Shown here one piece after another: positions 25,976 to 33,803 of a stretch of DNA of 64,000 bases; position 1 is the stretch's first letter, and each line of letters begins with the position of its first letter. Under the pieces are notes generated by a model. It had not been told where the DNA came from and ran no database searches. It was given only the letters and a program-made list of their open reading frames with translations. The position numbers and the translations under genes are program-made. Origin of the DNA: Pilimelia columellifera (GTDB lineage Bacteria > Actinomycetota > Actinomycetes > Mycobacteriales > Micromonosporaceae); contig NZ_BAAARY010000012.1 in the NCBI RefSeq assembly GCF_039532605.1, forward strand, positions 1 through 64,000. Reading direction: 5' to 3'.

Positions 25976-27335
25976 TCTGGGGCGGGTCGGGCAGCCGGCC
26001 GGCGAGGTAGCGGCGGAGGCCGGCGGGGTCGGGGCGCAGCCGGGTACGGGCGGCGTGCACATATTGGCCGAGCGCGGCGACCGGGTGTTCGCGGTCGGGC
26101 AGCGCCCAGATGGAATCGAACCCAGCCGCAATCGCCGCCGCACGCCACTGCGTCACCGTCGGGAAGATCTGGTCACGCTCGGCGCGCCCGTCGGTGAACC
26201 GGGCGTCCGGGTCGGCTGCCGGCGGCGACATGAGGAACTCGGTCGAGGTCATGATCTGCGGGTGCTCCCGACTGGTGTCGATGAACACCAACCAACCGCC
26301 CGGCGTGAGAAGCCGGTACAGCGCCGCCATCAGCGCCCCGGTGTCGACCGCGTTGTGCAGCACGTTGGCCGCCAGCACGACATCGACGCTTCCGTCCGGG
26401 TAACCCTGCGCCGTCAGGTCGCTGTTGACATCGCACCTGCCGTACCGAACCCACGGCCGGTCGCCGAACATCTCGCGTCCGATGTTGAGGAAGAACGGCG
26501 ACACATCGGTGAACTGGTAGTCGACCGGAACCGTCGAGTCGGCAAGCGCCGGTATCACCACAGCGCTGGTGCCGCCGACGCCCGCGCCGATCTCCAGCAC
26601 CCGCAGCGGCGCGTCCCGGGTGTGCCAGGCGGCGACGTGGCGCAGCGCCGCCGCGGCGACGCCGTTGACATAGCGACTGGCCAGGTTCTCCCGGTAGGTG
26701 CTGTCGGCCGTGTCGGTGCGACCGTCGGGGAACATCAGCTGCTGAACCGTCACCTCGTCGCGTAGCAGCTGCGGCAGGCTGCGGGCGCAGCGGGCGAGGA
26801 ACTGCCCCATCTGCTCCCCGTGCCCCAGCCCGGCCGTCGCGGCGCCCAGCCGGGCGAGGCGGGCGTCGAGATCTCCGTCGGCGCAGGGGCGCTCGGCCCG
26901 GTAGCTGGCCTCGCCGACAGCGGTGAGGACGCCGACCCGTGCCAGTTCGCGCAGCCAGCGCCGTGCCACCCGCCGGTGCCGGGGCGCCACGGCCAGGGCG
27001 GTCAGCACTTCAGCGACGGAATGCGCTGTGCCGGCCGTAACGAACAGGCCCGCCCGCGCCAGTGTCGCGCCCATCGCGGCGTGCGCGGCCGCGTCCAGGG
27101 CGGCCACCCGGTCGGCGACGGCAGTCCAGTCGACGGCCCCCAGCGCCGCGAGACCGGCAGCGTGCGCGACCTCCCGCGTGGCGCGGTCGGCCGGCAGCGT
27201 CGCGGCCGCTGGCTGGGCGAACAGCCGGTCGCCGACGGCGTGGGCGGCGGCGACCGCCGGATGCTGGGCCAGCATCCCGGCCGCGACGTCCAGGGGCACG
27301 GCCGCGGTCGAGGGCGAGGTGGCGAAGTCAGACAT
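25941..27335 (-). CDS. Free-standing SAM methyltransferase of the NRPS/PKS type
   Basis: 464 residues; ATG 27335 overlaps the upstream transporter gene by eight bases. The glycine motif I is VLEIGAGVGGTSA (about 245). It is followed by the acidic loop FTDVSPFF and the motif IV-like DVVLAANVLHN and LLTPGGWLVFID, as in C-methyltransferase domains of thiazoline-forming synthetases. The N-terminal 200 residues are helical, with a winged-helix-like part (RVARRWLRELARVGVL). The two synthases here lack internal methyltransferases, so this enzyme may act on the assembly line in trans. The site methylated cannot be predicted. Confidence 0.75.
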   Translation of the reverse strand: MSDFATSPSTAAVPLDVAAGMLAQHPAVAAAHAVGDRLFAQPAAATLPADRATREVAHAAGLAALGAVDWTAVADRVAALDAAAHAAMGATLARAGLFVTAGTAHSVAEVLTALAVAPRHRRVARRWLRELARVGVLTAVGEASYRAERPCADGDLDARLARLGAATAGLGHGEQMGQFLARCARSLPQLLRDEVTVQQLMFPDGRTDTADSTYRENLASRYVNGVAAAALRHVAAWHTRDAPLRVLEIGAGVGGTSAVVIPALADSTVPVDYQFTDVSPFFLNIGREMFGDRPWVRYGRCDVNSDLTAQGYPDGSVDVVLAANVLHNAVDTGALMAALYRLLTPGGWLVFIDTSREHPQIMTSTEFLMSPPAADPDARFTDGRAERDQIFPTVTQWRAAAIAAGFDSIWALPDREHPVAALGQYVHAARTRLRPDPAGLRRYLAGRLPDPPQITVAPGLPDPR

Positions 27336-29655
27336 GGCGAGCGCTCCGATCGCTGGTCGCGGGCAGGGTGAGGGGTGAGCCGGGCAGACGGGCTACGACG
27401 GCGGGATCGTGGGTGACCACGACCAGCGCTGTGCCAGAAACGCGGCGGACCGCGTCCAGGGTGTCGACCACCGCCGCGGCGGTCTCCGCGTCCAGGGCGC
27501 TGGTCACCTCGTCGCACAGCAGCAGGCGCGGTCGGCAGGCGAGCGCCCGGGCGATGGCGACCCGCTGGCGCTGCCCGCCGGAGAGGGCAGCGGGGAGCCG
27601 GTGGGCGAGGTCGGGATCCAGGGACACCAGGGCGAGCAGCGAGTCCACCTCGTCGGCCAGCGCGGCCGGCGGCACGGTCCGGAACTGGCGTAGCGGCCGG
27701 GCGATGATCGCCCCGACGCGGTGGTGCGGGTTGAGGGAAGCGTACGGGTTCTGGGCGACGAGCTGGATGCGCCGCCGGAGCGCTCTGGGCCGGCTTGCCA
27801 GCGGGTAGGGCAGCGGGTCGCCGTCGAAGAGCATTTCGCCGGCGGCGGGCTCGACCAGCCCGGCGACTGTGCGCAGCAGGGTGGACTTGCCACATCCGGA
27901 CGGACCGACGACCGTCACGACGCCGCCCACCGGCACGCTGAGACTGAGCCCGTCGAACAGCGTGCCGACGCCCGACCGGCCGACGGTCAGGTTCCGGACC
28001 CGCAGGGCCGGCGGGGCGCCGTCCACGGTCGACGGCAGGTCCGGCCCCGGCTCGGTTCGCGGCCTCGGCGCCACGCTCAGCGCCGGTGGCCGCGACGCCA
28101 CGCCGGCCGGATCCAGCCGGACGACCTCGTCGGCGTAGCGGGTCACCGCGGCGTCGTCGTGTGAGATGAGCAGCACCGCGGCGCCGTCACGCCGAGCGCC
28201 GCGTACGACTTCGTCGAGGACGGCGGTCGTGGTGGCGGGGTCGAGCCCGCTGGTCGGCTCGTCCAGCACCAGGATCGGCGGTCGTCCGGCTACCGCCACC
28301 GCTACCGCCGCCCGCTGTGCTTGGCCGCCCGAGAGCGTGTGGGGCCGGCGGTCGACGAACGACCCGTCCAGGCCAGCCCGACGTAACGCCGCGACAGTCT
28401 GCGCCGCCCGTTGCGGGCGGGGCGCCCCGCGGGTGGCGAGGACGTCGCCGATGAGTCGCCGCAATGACCGGTGCGGTGGCAGCCCGGTCCGGGGGTCCTG
28501 GGCGACGTAGCCCACGGCGCGCGCCCGGAGTCGCCGGAGGCGGCGTCGGGGCACGGCCGGGCCGGTCGGCTCGCCGGCGAGGTGGGCGACACCGCCGGCC
28601 CACACCATGCCCGGCCGGACCGAGCCGAGCAGCGCCAACGCAAGGCTCGTCTTGCCGCAGCCCGACGGGCCGACCAGCGCGACCACCCGCCCCGGCCACA
28701 GCGTCAGGTTCGCCCCGCGGATCACTGTCTGTCCCGACCGGTCCCGCAGCTCCAGCCCCCGCACCGCGGCCAACGGGCGCGGTGCGCCGGACCCGTCCGC
28801 GTCGTCAGTTGTCGGCGCCGGCACGACGGGTCGCCCGTCGCGCGGCGCTCCGGCGTGCGGGGCCACGTCGCGGTCGCTGACCTGCCCGGCCGCCCAACTC
28901 AGCGCCAGAAGCAGAGAGAACAGGCACGCCGCGGGCGCCAGCACCGCTGCCGGCTGGATGCCCAGCCCGGCCCGGTTCTCGAAGACCATCAGCCCCCAGT
29001 CGGGGGTGGGCGGCGGCGCCCCGAAGCCCAGGAAGGCGGCGGTGGCGCCGGCGTAGACCGCTGCGGTGAACCGGATCGGCACGTCGGCGGCCAGCGGGCG
29101 GGCCAGGTACGGCAGCACCTCCCGCCCGAGCACCGCCAGACCCTTCTCGCCGCGTAGCACGGCCACCTCGACGTGGTCGCGGGCCAACGCGGAGCGGGCG
29201 ACCGCCCGCACGGTCCGGATCACGTCCGGCAGCAGGATGCCGACCGTAGCCGCCGCGACTCCCAGCACGCCCGGCCCCATGGCCACGACCACTACGGCCA
29301 GCAGGACGAACGCCGGCAGGGCCAGCAGGACATCGGCGACTCCGCCGATGGTCGTGTCGATCCCGCCGGGGCGGTAGGCGGCCAGCAGGCCCAGCGCGGC
29401 GCCGACCGCGTAGGACACGACCGTGGCCAGGGCGGCGGTGAGCAGCAGTCGCTGCCCCCCGGCGACCGTGCGGCTGAACACGTCCATCCCGGCGTAGTCG
29501 GCGCCCAGCGGCCGGCCCGGGCCGGCGGGTCCGTAGGGAAGGTCCACCGGCGCGGCGAACGAGCCCGGGGCGAGGGCGGGACCGGCGAGCGCGGCCACCA
29601 CCAGCAGCGCCGCGGGCGCCCACACCCACGCCCGGCGGACGGCGGACGGCGTCAC
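27328..29655 (-). CDS. Fused oligopeptide/nickel-type transporter: DppC-DppD-DppF in one chain
   Basis: 775 residues from GTG 29655 (GTGA overlap with the DppB gene). Residues 1-265 form a DppC/OppC permease with about six helices and the EAA-like segment at 150-185. The first ATPase follows (GPSGCGKTS 329-337, LSGGQAQR at 441, ILVLDEPTSGLD at 461). The second has GPSGCGKST at 584, LSGGQRQR at 691 and LLLCDEVTSALD at 711. Both have complete Walker and signature motifs. Normally these are three genes; here permease and both ATPases are one polypeptide with Pro-rich linkers at 265-295 and 520-545. Transporters of this family take up peptides, nickel or metallophores such as staphylopine. Confidence 0.85.
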   Translation of the reverse strand: MTPSAVRRAWVWAPAALLVVAALAGPALAPGSFAAPVDLPYGPAGPGRPLGADYAGMDVFSRTVAGGQRLLLTAALATVVSYAVGAALGLLAAYRPGGIDTTIGGVADVLLALPAFVLLAVVVVAMGPGVLGVAAATVGILLPDVIRTVRAVARSALARDHVEVAVLRGEKGLAVLGREVLPYLARPLAADVPIRFTAAVYAGATAAFLGFGAPPPTPDWGLMVFENRAGLGIQPAAVLAPAACLFSLLLALSWAAGQVSDRDVAPHAGAPRDGRPVVPAPTTDDADGSGAPRPLAAVRGLELRDRSGQTVIRGANLTLWPGRVVALVGPSGCGKTSLALALLGSVRPGMVWAGGVAHLAGEPTGPAVPRRRLRRLRARAVGYVAQDPRTGLPPHRSLRRLIGDVLATRGAPRPQRAAQTVAALRRAGLDGSFVDRRPHTLSGGQAQRAAVAVAVAGRPPILVLDEPTSGLDPATTTAVLDEVVRGARRDGAAVLLISHDDAAVTRYADEVVRLDPAGVASRPPALSVAPRPRTEPGPDLPSTVDGAPPALRVRNLTVGRSGVGTLFDGLSLSVPVGGVVTVVGPSGCGKSTLLRTVAGLVEPAAGEMLFDGDPLPYPLASRPRALRRRIQLVAQNPYASLNPHHRVGAIIARPLRQFRTVPPAALADEVDSLLALVSLDPDLAHRLPAALSGGQRQRVAIARALACRPRLLLCDEVTSALDAETAAAVVDTLDAVRRVSGTALVVVTHDPAVVARLPGSPLTLPATSDRSARHV

Positions 29656-30638
29656 CGGGCCAACTCCGGCGGGTCGAGCGTGCGGGCGACCAGGTCGGCG
29701 CAGAGGTTGACCGCCACGGTCGCCGCCGCCGCGAGCAGCGCCAGCGCCTGAACCACCGGCACGTCACGGTGGTTCACCGCCTCCACCATCGCCGAGGCCA
29801 GCCCCGGGTAGCCGAACAGGGTCTCCACGACTAACGCCCCGCCGAGCAGGTAGGTCAGCGTGCGCGCGAGCATCGGCAGCGCTGTCGGCAGCGCCGCGGG
29901 GAGGACGTAGCAGCGGACCACGCGCGCCTCCGGCACCCCGTTCAGCCGGGCGGAGGCGGCGGCGTCGGCGGCGCTGGCCACCGACACGCCCGCGCGGACG
30001 AGCCGTACCGTCGGCGCCAGGCTGGCCAGTGTCAAGGCGGCCACCGGCAGCACCAGCACGGACGGCTGGAGCAGCGGGCTGCTGCCCTCGGGCAGATAGG
30101 ACACCGCCGGCAGCCAGCCCAGACCCACGGCGAAGACGCTGATCAGGGCCACCCCGACCACGAACTCGGGCAGCGCCAGCAGCACGACGCTGGCGGCGCC
30201 CACCACCCGGTCCGGGCGGCGCCGGGGACGCAGGCCCGCCCAGGCGCCGAGCAGCAGCGCGAGCGGGGTGAGGACGATGGCGGCCACGGCGGCAAGGATC
30301 ACCGAATTGCCCAGCCGGTCGGCGATCAGAGCGGACACCGGGCGGCCGGAGATCAGCGAGGCGCCGAGGTCCCCGCGGGCGGCGCCGGCGAGCCAGCCCA
30401 GGTAACGGTCGACCGGCGGCTGGTCCAGGCCCAGTTCGGCACGCAGCGCCGCCACCGCGGCCGGGTCGGCCACCGGACCGAGCCGGGCCGATGCCGCGTC
30501 GCCTGCGGCGAGCGCCGTCGCGGTGAAGACGCCGACAGTAACGACGAGAAGAACGGCGAGCGCCCTGAGCAGCCGCCCGGCCGCCAGCCGCCCGGCGGAC
30601 GCCGCACGCGGCGGTCGGGCCGGCGCCAGGTCATCCAT
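29652..30638 (-). CDS. DppB-type ABC permease
   Basis: 328 residues from ATG 30638, which shares one base with the upstream stop (TGATG). It has an N-terminal helix, the periplasmic DQPPVDRYLGWL segment typical of DppB/OppB, five further helices and the cytoplasmic coupling region (RLNGVPEARVVRCYVLPAAL). The C-terminal GALVVETLFGYPGLASAMVEA motif is characteristic of the family. It pairs with the permease part of the fused downstream protein. Confidence 0.88.
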   Translation of the reverse strand: MDDLAPARPPRAASAGRLAAGRLLRALAVLLVVTVGVFTATALAAGDAASARLGPVADPAAVAALRAELGLDQPPVDRYLGWLAGAARGDLGASLISGRPVSALIADRLGNSVILAAVAAIVLTPLALLLGAWAGLRPRRRPDRVVGAASVVLLALPEFVVGVALISVFAVGLGWLPAVSYLPEGSSPLLQPSVLVLPVAALTLASLAPTVRLVRAGVSVASAADAAASARLNGVPEARVVRCYVLPAALPTALPMLARTLTYLLGGALVVETLFGYPGLASAMVEAVNHRDVPVVQALALLAAAATVAVNLCADLVARTLDPPELAR

Positions 30639-32212
30639 CAGGCGAGGAACGCGTCTCGGAAGCTCGGCCAGGCGGCGTAGCCGCGCGCCTGCACGCCACG
30701 TACCCGGGCGCCGGCCAAAGCGACGATCGGCGCCCGGGCGTAGATGAGGTCTCCGCCGTTGTCGTGCAGGAAGCGCTGGATGTCGCCCAGGGCGGTGCGC
30801 CGTTTGTCTTCGGTGGTCGCGCCGCGCACGGCCTGCACGAGCGGGTCGATCGTCGGTCCGGTCATGCCGGTGAACCCGGCGAGCGCGCCGGCGCCGTAGT
30901 AGTACAGCACCTCCAACGGCAGTGGCTTCGGGTGGTTGTTGAGCGACTGCGCGGGTGTCTGGAGGTAGGCGGCCGGGTCGCGGAAGTAGTCGTTGGCGGG
31001 CACCTTGTCCAGGCGGATGCTCACTCCGGCGGCGCGGGCCTGGTCGGCGAGAGTGAGGGCGGCCTCGACCATGCCGTACTCGTAGTCGCTGGTCCGGAGG
31101 GTGAAGCTGAGGCCGCTGGCGCCGGCGGCGGCCAGCAGGCTCCTGGCCCGTTCGGGGTCGTGGCCGCGGGTCGGGAGGTCGGTGGCGTAGTAGGGATAGT
31201 GGGCGCCATGGCGGTCCTGGGCCGTTTCGCCCATGCCGAGGGTGACGGTGCGGACCATCGCGTCGCGGTCGACGGCGTACCGCATCGCTTCCACGACGCG
31301 GGCGTCGGTGAATGGCGGCTTCGCTCGGTGGAACGCGACGCCGAGGCTCGCCCACGCCGACTTCGGCGGCGTGAGCACCCGTAGGGCCTGGTTGGCCGCC
31401 TCGGCGCGGGCGGCGGGCAGCGGCACGCTGGCGGCGTAGTCGATCTGTCCGGCTTTGAGGGCGTTGACCCGGGCGGTGGCGTCGGGGATCGGGATGAGTT
31501 CCAGCTCGTCGAGGTACGGGCCGCCGGAGTCGGCGTCCCAGTAGCTGCGGTTGGCGGCCAGCAGGGCCGGCTTGCCGGGCTGGTGGCTGGTGATCGTGAA
31601 CGGTCCGCTGCCGACGGCGTTGGCGAAGTCGGTGGCGCCAGCCGGGACGATGAACAGCGACTGGGTGAGGGTCAGGTCGAAGAAGGCGTTCGGCCGTCGG
31701 AGCACCACAGTGGCGGTGCGCGGGTCGGCGGCGCGACTGGCGGCGAGGTCCACATCGGCGAGCAGGGCGGACTGTGGGGCTTTGTGTTCGAGGTAGGCGC
31801 GGATGCTGAACAGCACGTCGGCGGCGGTGACCGGACGGTTGTTGGTGAAGGTGGGTCCGGAGCGTAGGCGGATGGTCCAACGGGACCCGGTGGCGTCCCC
31901 CTCGACCGACTCGGCGAGGCGCCACACCGGCTTACCGTCGTCGTCAAGCTCGCCGAGGGTGTCGAACACCGCCCGCGCCCGGACGTAGTCGACAGCGGTC
32001 ATCACGGCGAACAGGACGTTGGCGGTCTCGGTGGTGCCACCGATGAAAGCCGCCCGCAGCCGGCCCCCGCGCTGCGGCGGGGTGTCCTCGGGCATCGCCG
32101 CGGCGAGCTGCTGGCGTGCGCAGCCGGCGCCGCCGAGCAGACCGGCGCCGGTGAGAGCGAGACCGGCGCCGGCGTGCAGCAGGCGACGTCGTGACAGGAC
32201 AAGGCCGGGCAT
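30638..32212 (-). CDS. Solute-binding lipoprotein, SBP family 5 (peptide/nickel/metallophore)
   Basis: 524 residues from ATG 32212, which has an AAAGGT site; the longer upstream start is less likely. A signal peptide with twin Arg and lipobox LLGGAGC anchors it to the membrane. The family 5 fold is visible: FDTLGELDDDGKPVWRLAES, TFTNNRPVTAADVLFSIRAY and VGSGPFTITSHQPGK. It heads the operon for the Dpp-type permease and ATPases. The neighbours suggest that the ligand is a metal complex of the product made by this cluster, but the binding pocket cannot be read from sequence alone. Confidence 0.85.
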   Translation of the reverse strand: MPGLVLSRRRLLHAGAGLALTGAGLLGGAGCARQQLAAAMPEDTPPQRGGRLRAAFIGGTTETANVLFAVMTAVDYVRARAVFDTLGELDDDGKPVWRLAESVEGDATGSRWTIRLRSGPTFTNNRPVTAADVLFSIRAYLEHKAPQSALLADVDLAASRAADPRTATVVLRRPNAFFDLTLTQSLFIVPAGATDFANAVGSGPFTITSHQPGKPALLAANRSYWDADSGGPYLDELELIPIPDATARVNALKAGQIDYAASVPLPAARAEAANQALRVLTPPKSAWASLGVAFHRAKPPFTDARVVEAMRYAVDRDAMVRTVTLGMGETAQDRHGAHYPYYATDLPTRGHDPERARSLLAAAGASGLSFTLRTSDYEYGMVEAALTLADQARAAGVSIRLDKVPANDYFRDPAAYLQTPAQSLNNHPKPLPLEVLYYYGAGALAGFTGMTGPTIDPLVQAVRGATTEDKRRTALGDIQRFLHDNGGDLIYARAPIVALAGARVRGVQARGYAAWPSFRDAFLA

Positions 32213-32310
32213 AGAGACCTTTCGACGCAGTCGGGGCACTGTAGCGCCACCGTACGGGCGGCACTTCAAGAACGGCAACTATGTTCAATAGCGCGGGTGA
32301 GTGGCGCTGG

Positions 32311-33549
32311 TCACCGGTTGTGCCCCGCCGGCGCCTGGCGAGGTGGCGTCGCGGCGGCTGGGACAAAGGCCGCTCCGAGTAGGATCGCGCATGCCGCGAG
32401 CAGCGCGGCGACTGGCCGCCACTGGTACAGGACGGTGCCGAGGATCGGACCGATGATGAAGGCGGCGGCGTTGGCGGCCCCGACCAGCCCGGCGACGGCC
32501 CCCTGCTGGGCCGGCGGGTATCCGAGGGTGGCTCCCGTCGTGTAGCCCGGCACCGCCAGGCCAAGCCCAACACCCACCGCGGCCATCCCGGCGAGGACGG
32601 CAGGCATACCGGACGCGACGGTGATGAGCACGCCGCCAACGGCGGCCAGTAGGGCGCCGACGGTGATGAGGCGCCGGGGCGACCACTTCAGCAGCCGGAC
32701 CAGGACCGCCTGGGCGACGAGGTACCCGATGCCGGAGCTGACGAGAGCGAAACCGGTGAGGCTGGCGGTCTCGGCGTGCGTCGCGTTCAGGCGGTCCTGG
32801 ATGAGGAAGCCGATGGTGATCTGAACCATGCCCAGCGCTACCAGCACGCCGAGTCCGCAACACAGGTAGGGCCACAGCTGGCGTTCCCGCCAGCTGACCC
32901 GTCCGGCGCCGTGGGGCGCTGTCGGTGTCGCGCCCGCGGGCAGGCGCGCCGCGACGACCGCGGCGGTTGCCAACAGCAGCGCCGGCGCCGCATACAGCGG
33001 GGCGTACAGGGACAGCCCGCCGAGAGCCCCGCCGATGAGCGGCCCGACGATCAGTGCCAGCCCCTGCGCCGCGCCCACCATCGCCAGCGCCCGGGTCCGT
33101 GCTGCCTGGTCGGTGATTGAGGCCGCGACGTATGACTGGGCGGCGACCGGCGCCCCGGCGATGCCGGCGCCGAAGACCACGGCCCGGCTGGCGATGAGCG
33201 CCGCCCACAGCGTCGCGCCGGTCAGGACGCCGGCCAGCCCGAGCGGGACTGCCACCGCGAACGCGGCAGAGCCCGCCGCCGCAAGACCGAGCGCGGCCAG
33301 CATGGTCGCGCGGTACCCGGTACGCCCCACCCGTCGGCCCCAGGCCGGGCTCGCCGCCATGACGACGGCGGCGGCGCCGGCTATCAGCAGGCCGAGGCCA
33401 GCTTCGCCGAGGCCGAGTTCGCGGGCGAGCGGGGGTAGCACCGGGGTCAGCGTCTGCTGGGCGGCGAAGGCGCCGAACACCGCGAACTGGACGATGGCCG
33501 GCCGCACGGGCGGCGCGGTAGGGGCTGCTGCCGGTTGGGCCACGGTCAT
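32311..33549 (-). CDS. MFS transporter, probable metallophore exporter
   Basis: 412 residues from ATG 33549; the longer frame to 33678 is Arg-rich and overlaps a small ORF in another frame. About twelve hydrophobic helices and the loop motif AWGRRVGRTGYRATML between helices 2 and 3 mark the major facilitator family. Drug/H+ antiporters of this type export siderophores (for example EntS and CntE). The ATG overlaps the stop of a 49-codon ORF (ATGA), so translation is coupled. The gene sits between the cluster regulator and the importer operon, supporting an export role. Confidence 0.82.
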   Translation of the reverse strand: MTVAQPAAAPTAPPVRPAIVQFAVFGAFAAQQTLTPVLPPLARELGLGEAGLGLLIAGAAAVVMAASPAWGRRVGRTGYRATMLAALGLAAAGSAAFAVAVPLGLAGVLTGATLWAALIASRAVVFGAGIAGAPVAAQSYVAASITDQAARTRALAMVGAAQGLALIVGPLIGGALGGLSLYAPLYAAPALLLATAAVVAARLPAGATPTAPHGAGRVSWRERQLWPYLCCGLGVLVALGMVQITIGFLIQDRLNATHAETASLTGFALVSSGIGYLVAQAVLVRLLKWSPRRLITVGALLAAVGGVLITVASGMPAVLAGMAAVGVGLGLAVPGYTTGATLGYPPAQQGAVAGLVGAANAAAFIIGPILGTVLYQWRPVAALLAACAILLGAAFVPAAATPPRQAPAGHNR

Positions 33550-33695
33550 CGGGCGCCGCCGGCGGCGGCGTGCGACTGGTCGGTTTGATCGAGCGCCCGG
33601 CACGTCGGGCGATGCCCACCGTAGGCGAGCGCGCGGTCGCCCGCGGCGCTGGCGTCCGAGCCTGCCTGTCCCGACCACCCGATGTGTCCAACCAT
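33546..33695 (-). CDS. 49-residue small protein coupled to the MFS exporter
   Basis: ATG 33695 has a perfect AGGAGG five to six bases upstream. The peptide begins MVGHIGWSGQAG, is rich in Gly, Ala, Asp and His, contains one Cys, and ends AAAGGAR. Its TGA overlaps the ATG of the exporter gene. A longer start at 33740 would lack this ribosome site. No known family is recognised. It may be a translational leader controlling the exporter, or a small functional protein. Confidence 0.5.
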   Translation of the reverse strand: MVGHIGWSGQAGSDASAAGDRALAYGGHRPTCRALDQTDQSHAAAGGAR

Positions 33696-33699
33696 GCTG

Positions 33700-33753
33700 C
33701 CTCCTGCGATGCCGTTAGTGGTAACGGATATCACTTTCATCTGGATAACTCAA
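33700..33753 (-). promoter_or_regulatory. Candidate promoter and operator of the small-ORF/exporter unit
   Basis: On the minus strand a TTGAGT (33748-33753) and a TATCCG (33725-33730) are 17 bp apart. An inverted repeat CCGTTA-N4-TAACGG (33712-33727) overlaps the -10/start area just upstream of the AGGAGG. This is the arrangement expected for a repressor-controlled promoter; the regulator is unknown. Confidence 0.45.
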
Positions 33754-33803
33754 GTTCTGTGTCCTCAACGTGTGGGGCGACGCTCTTCGCGCAGCTTCCC
33801 TTA

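Noticed and set aside
24242..26143. 633-codon minus-strand open frame under the second transporter gene
   Set aside because: It is antisense to intact Walker motifs and has no domain of its own.
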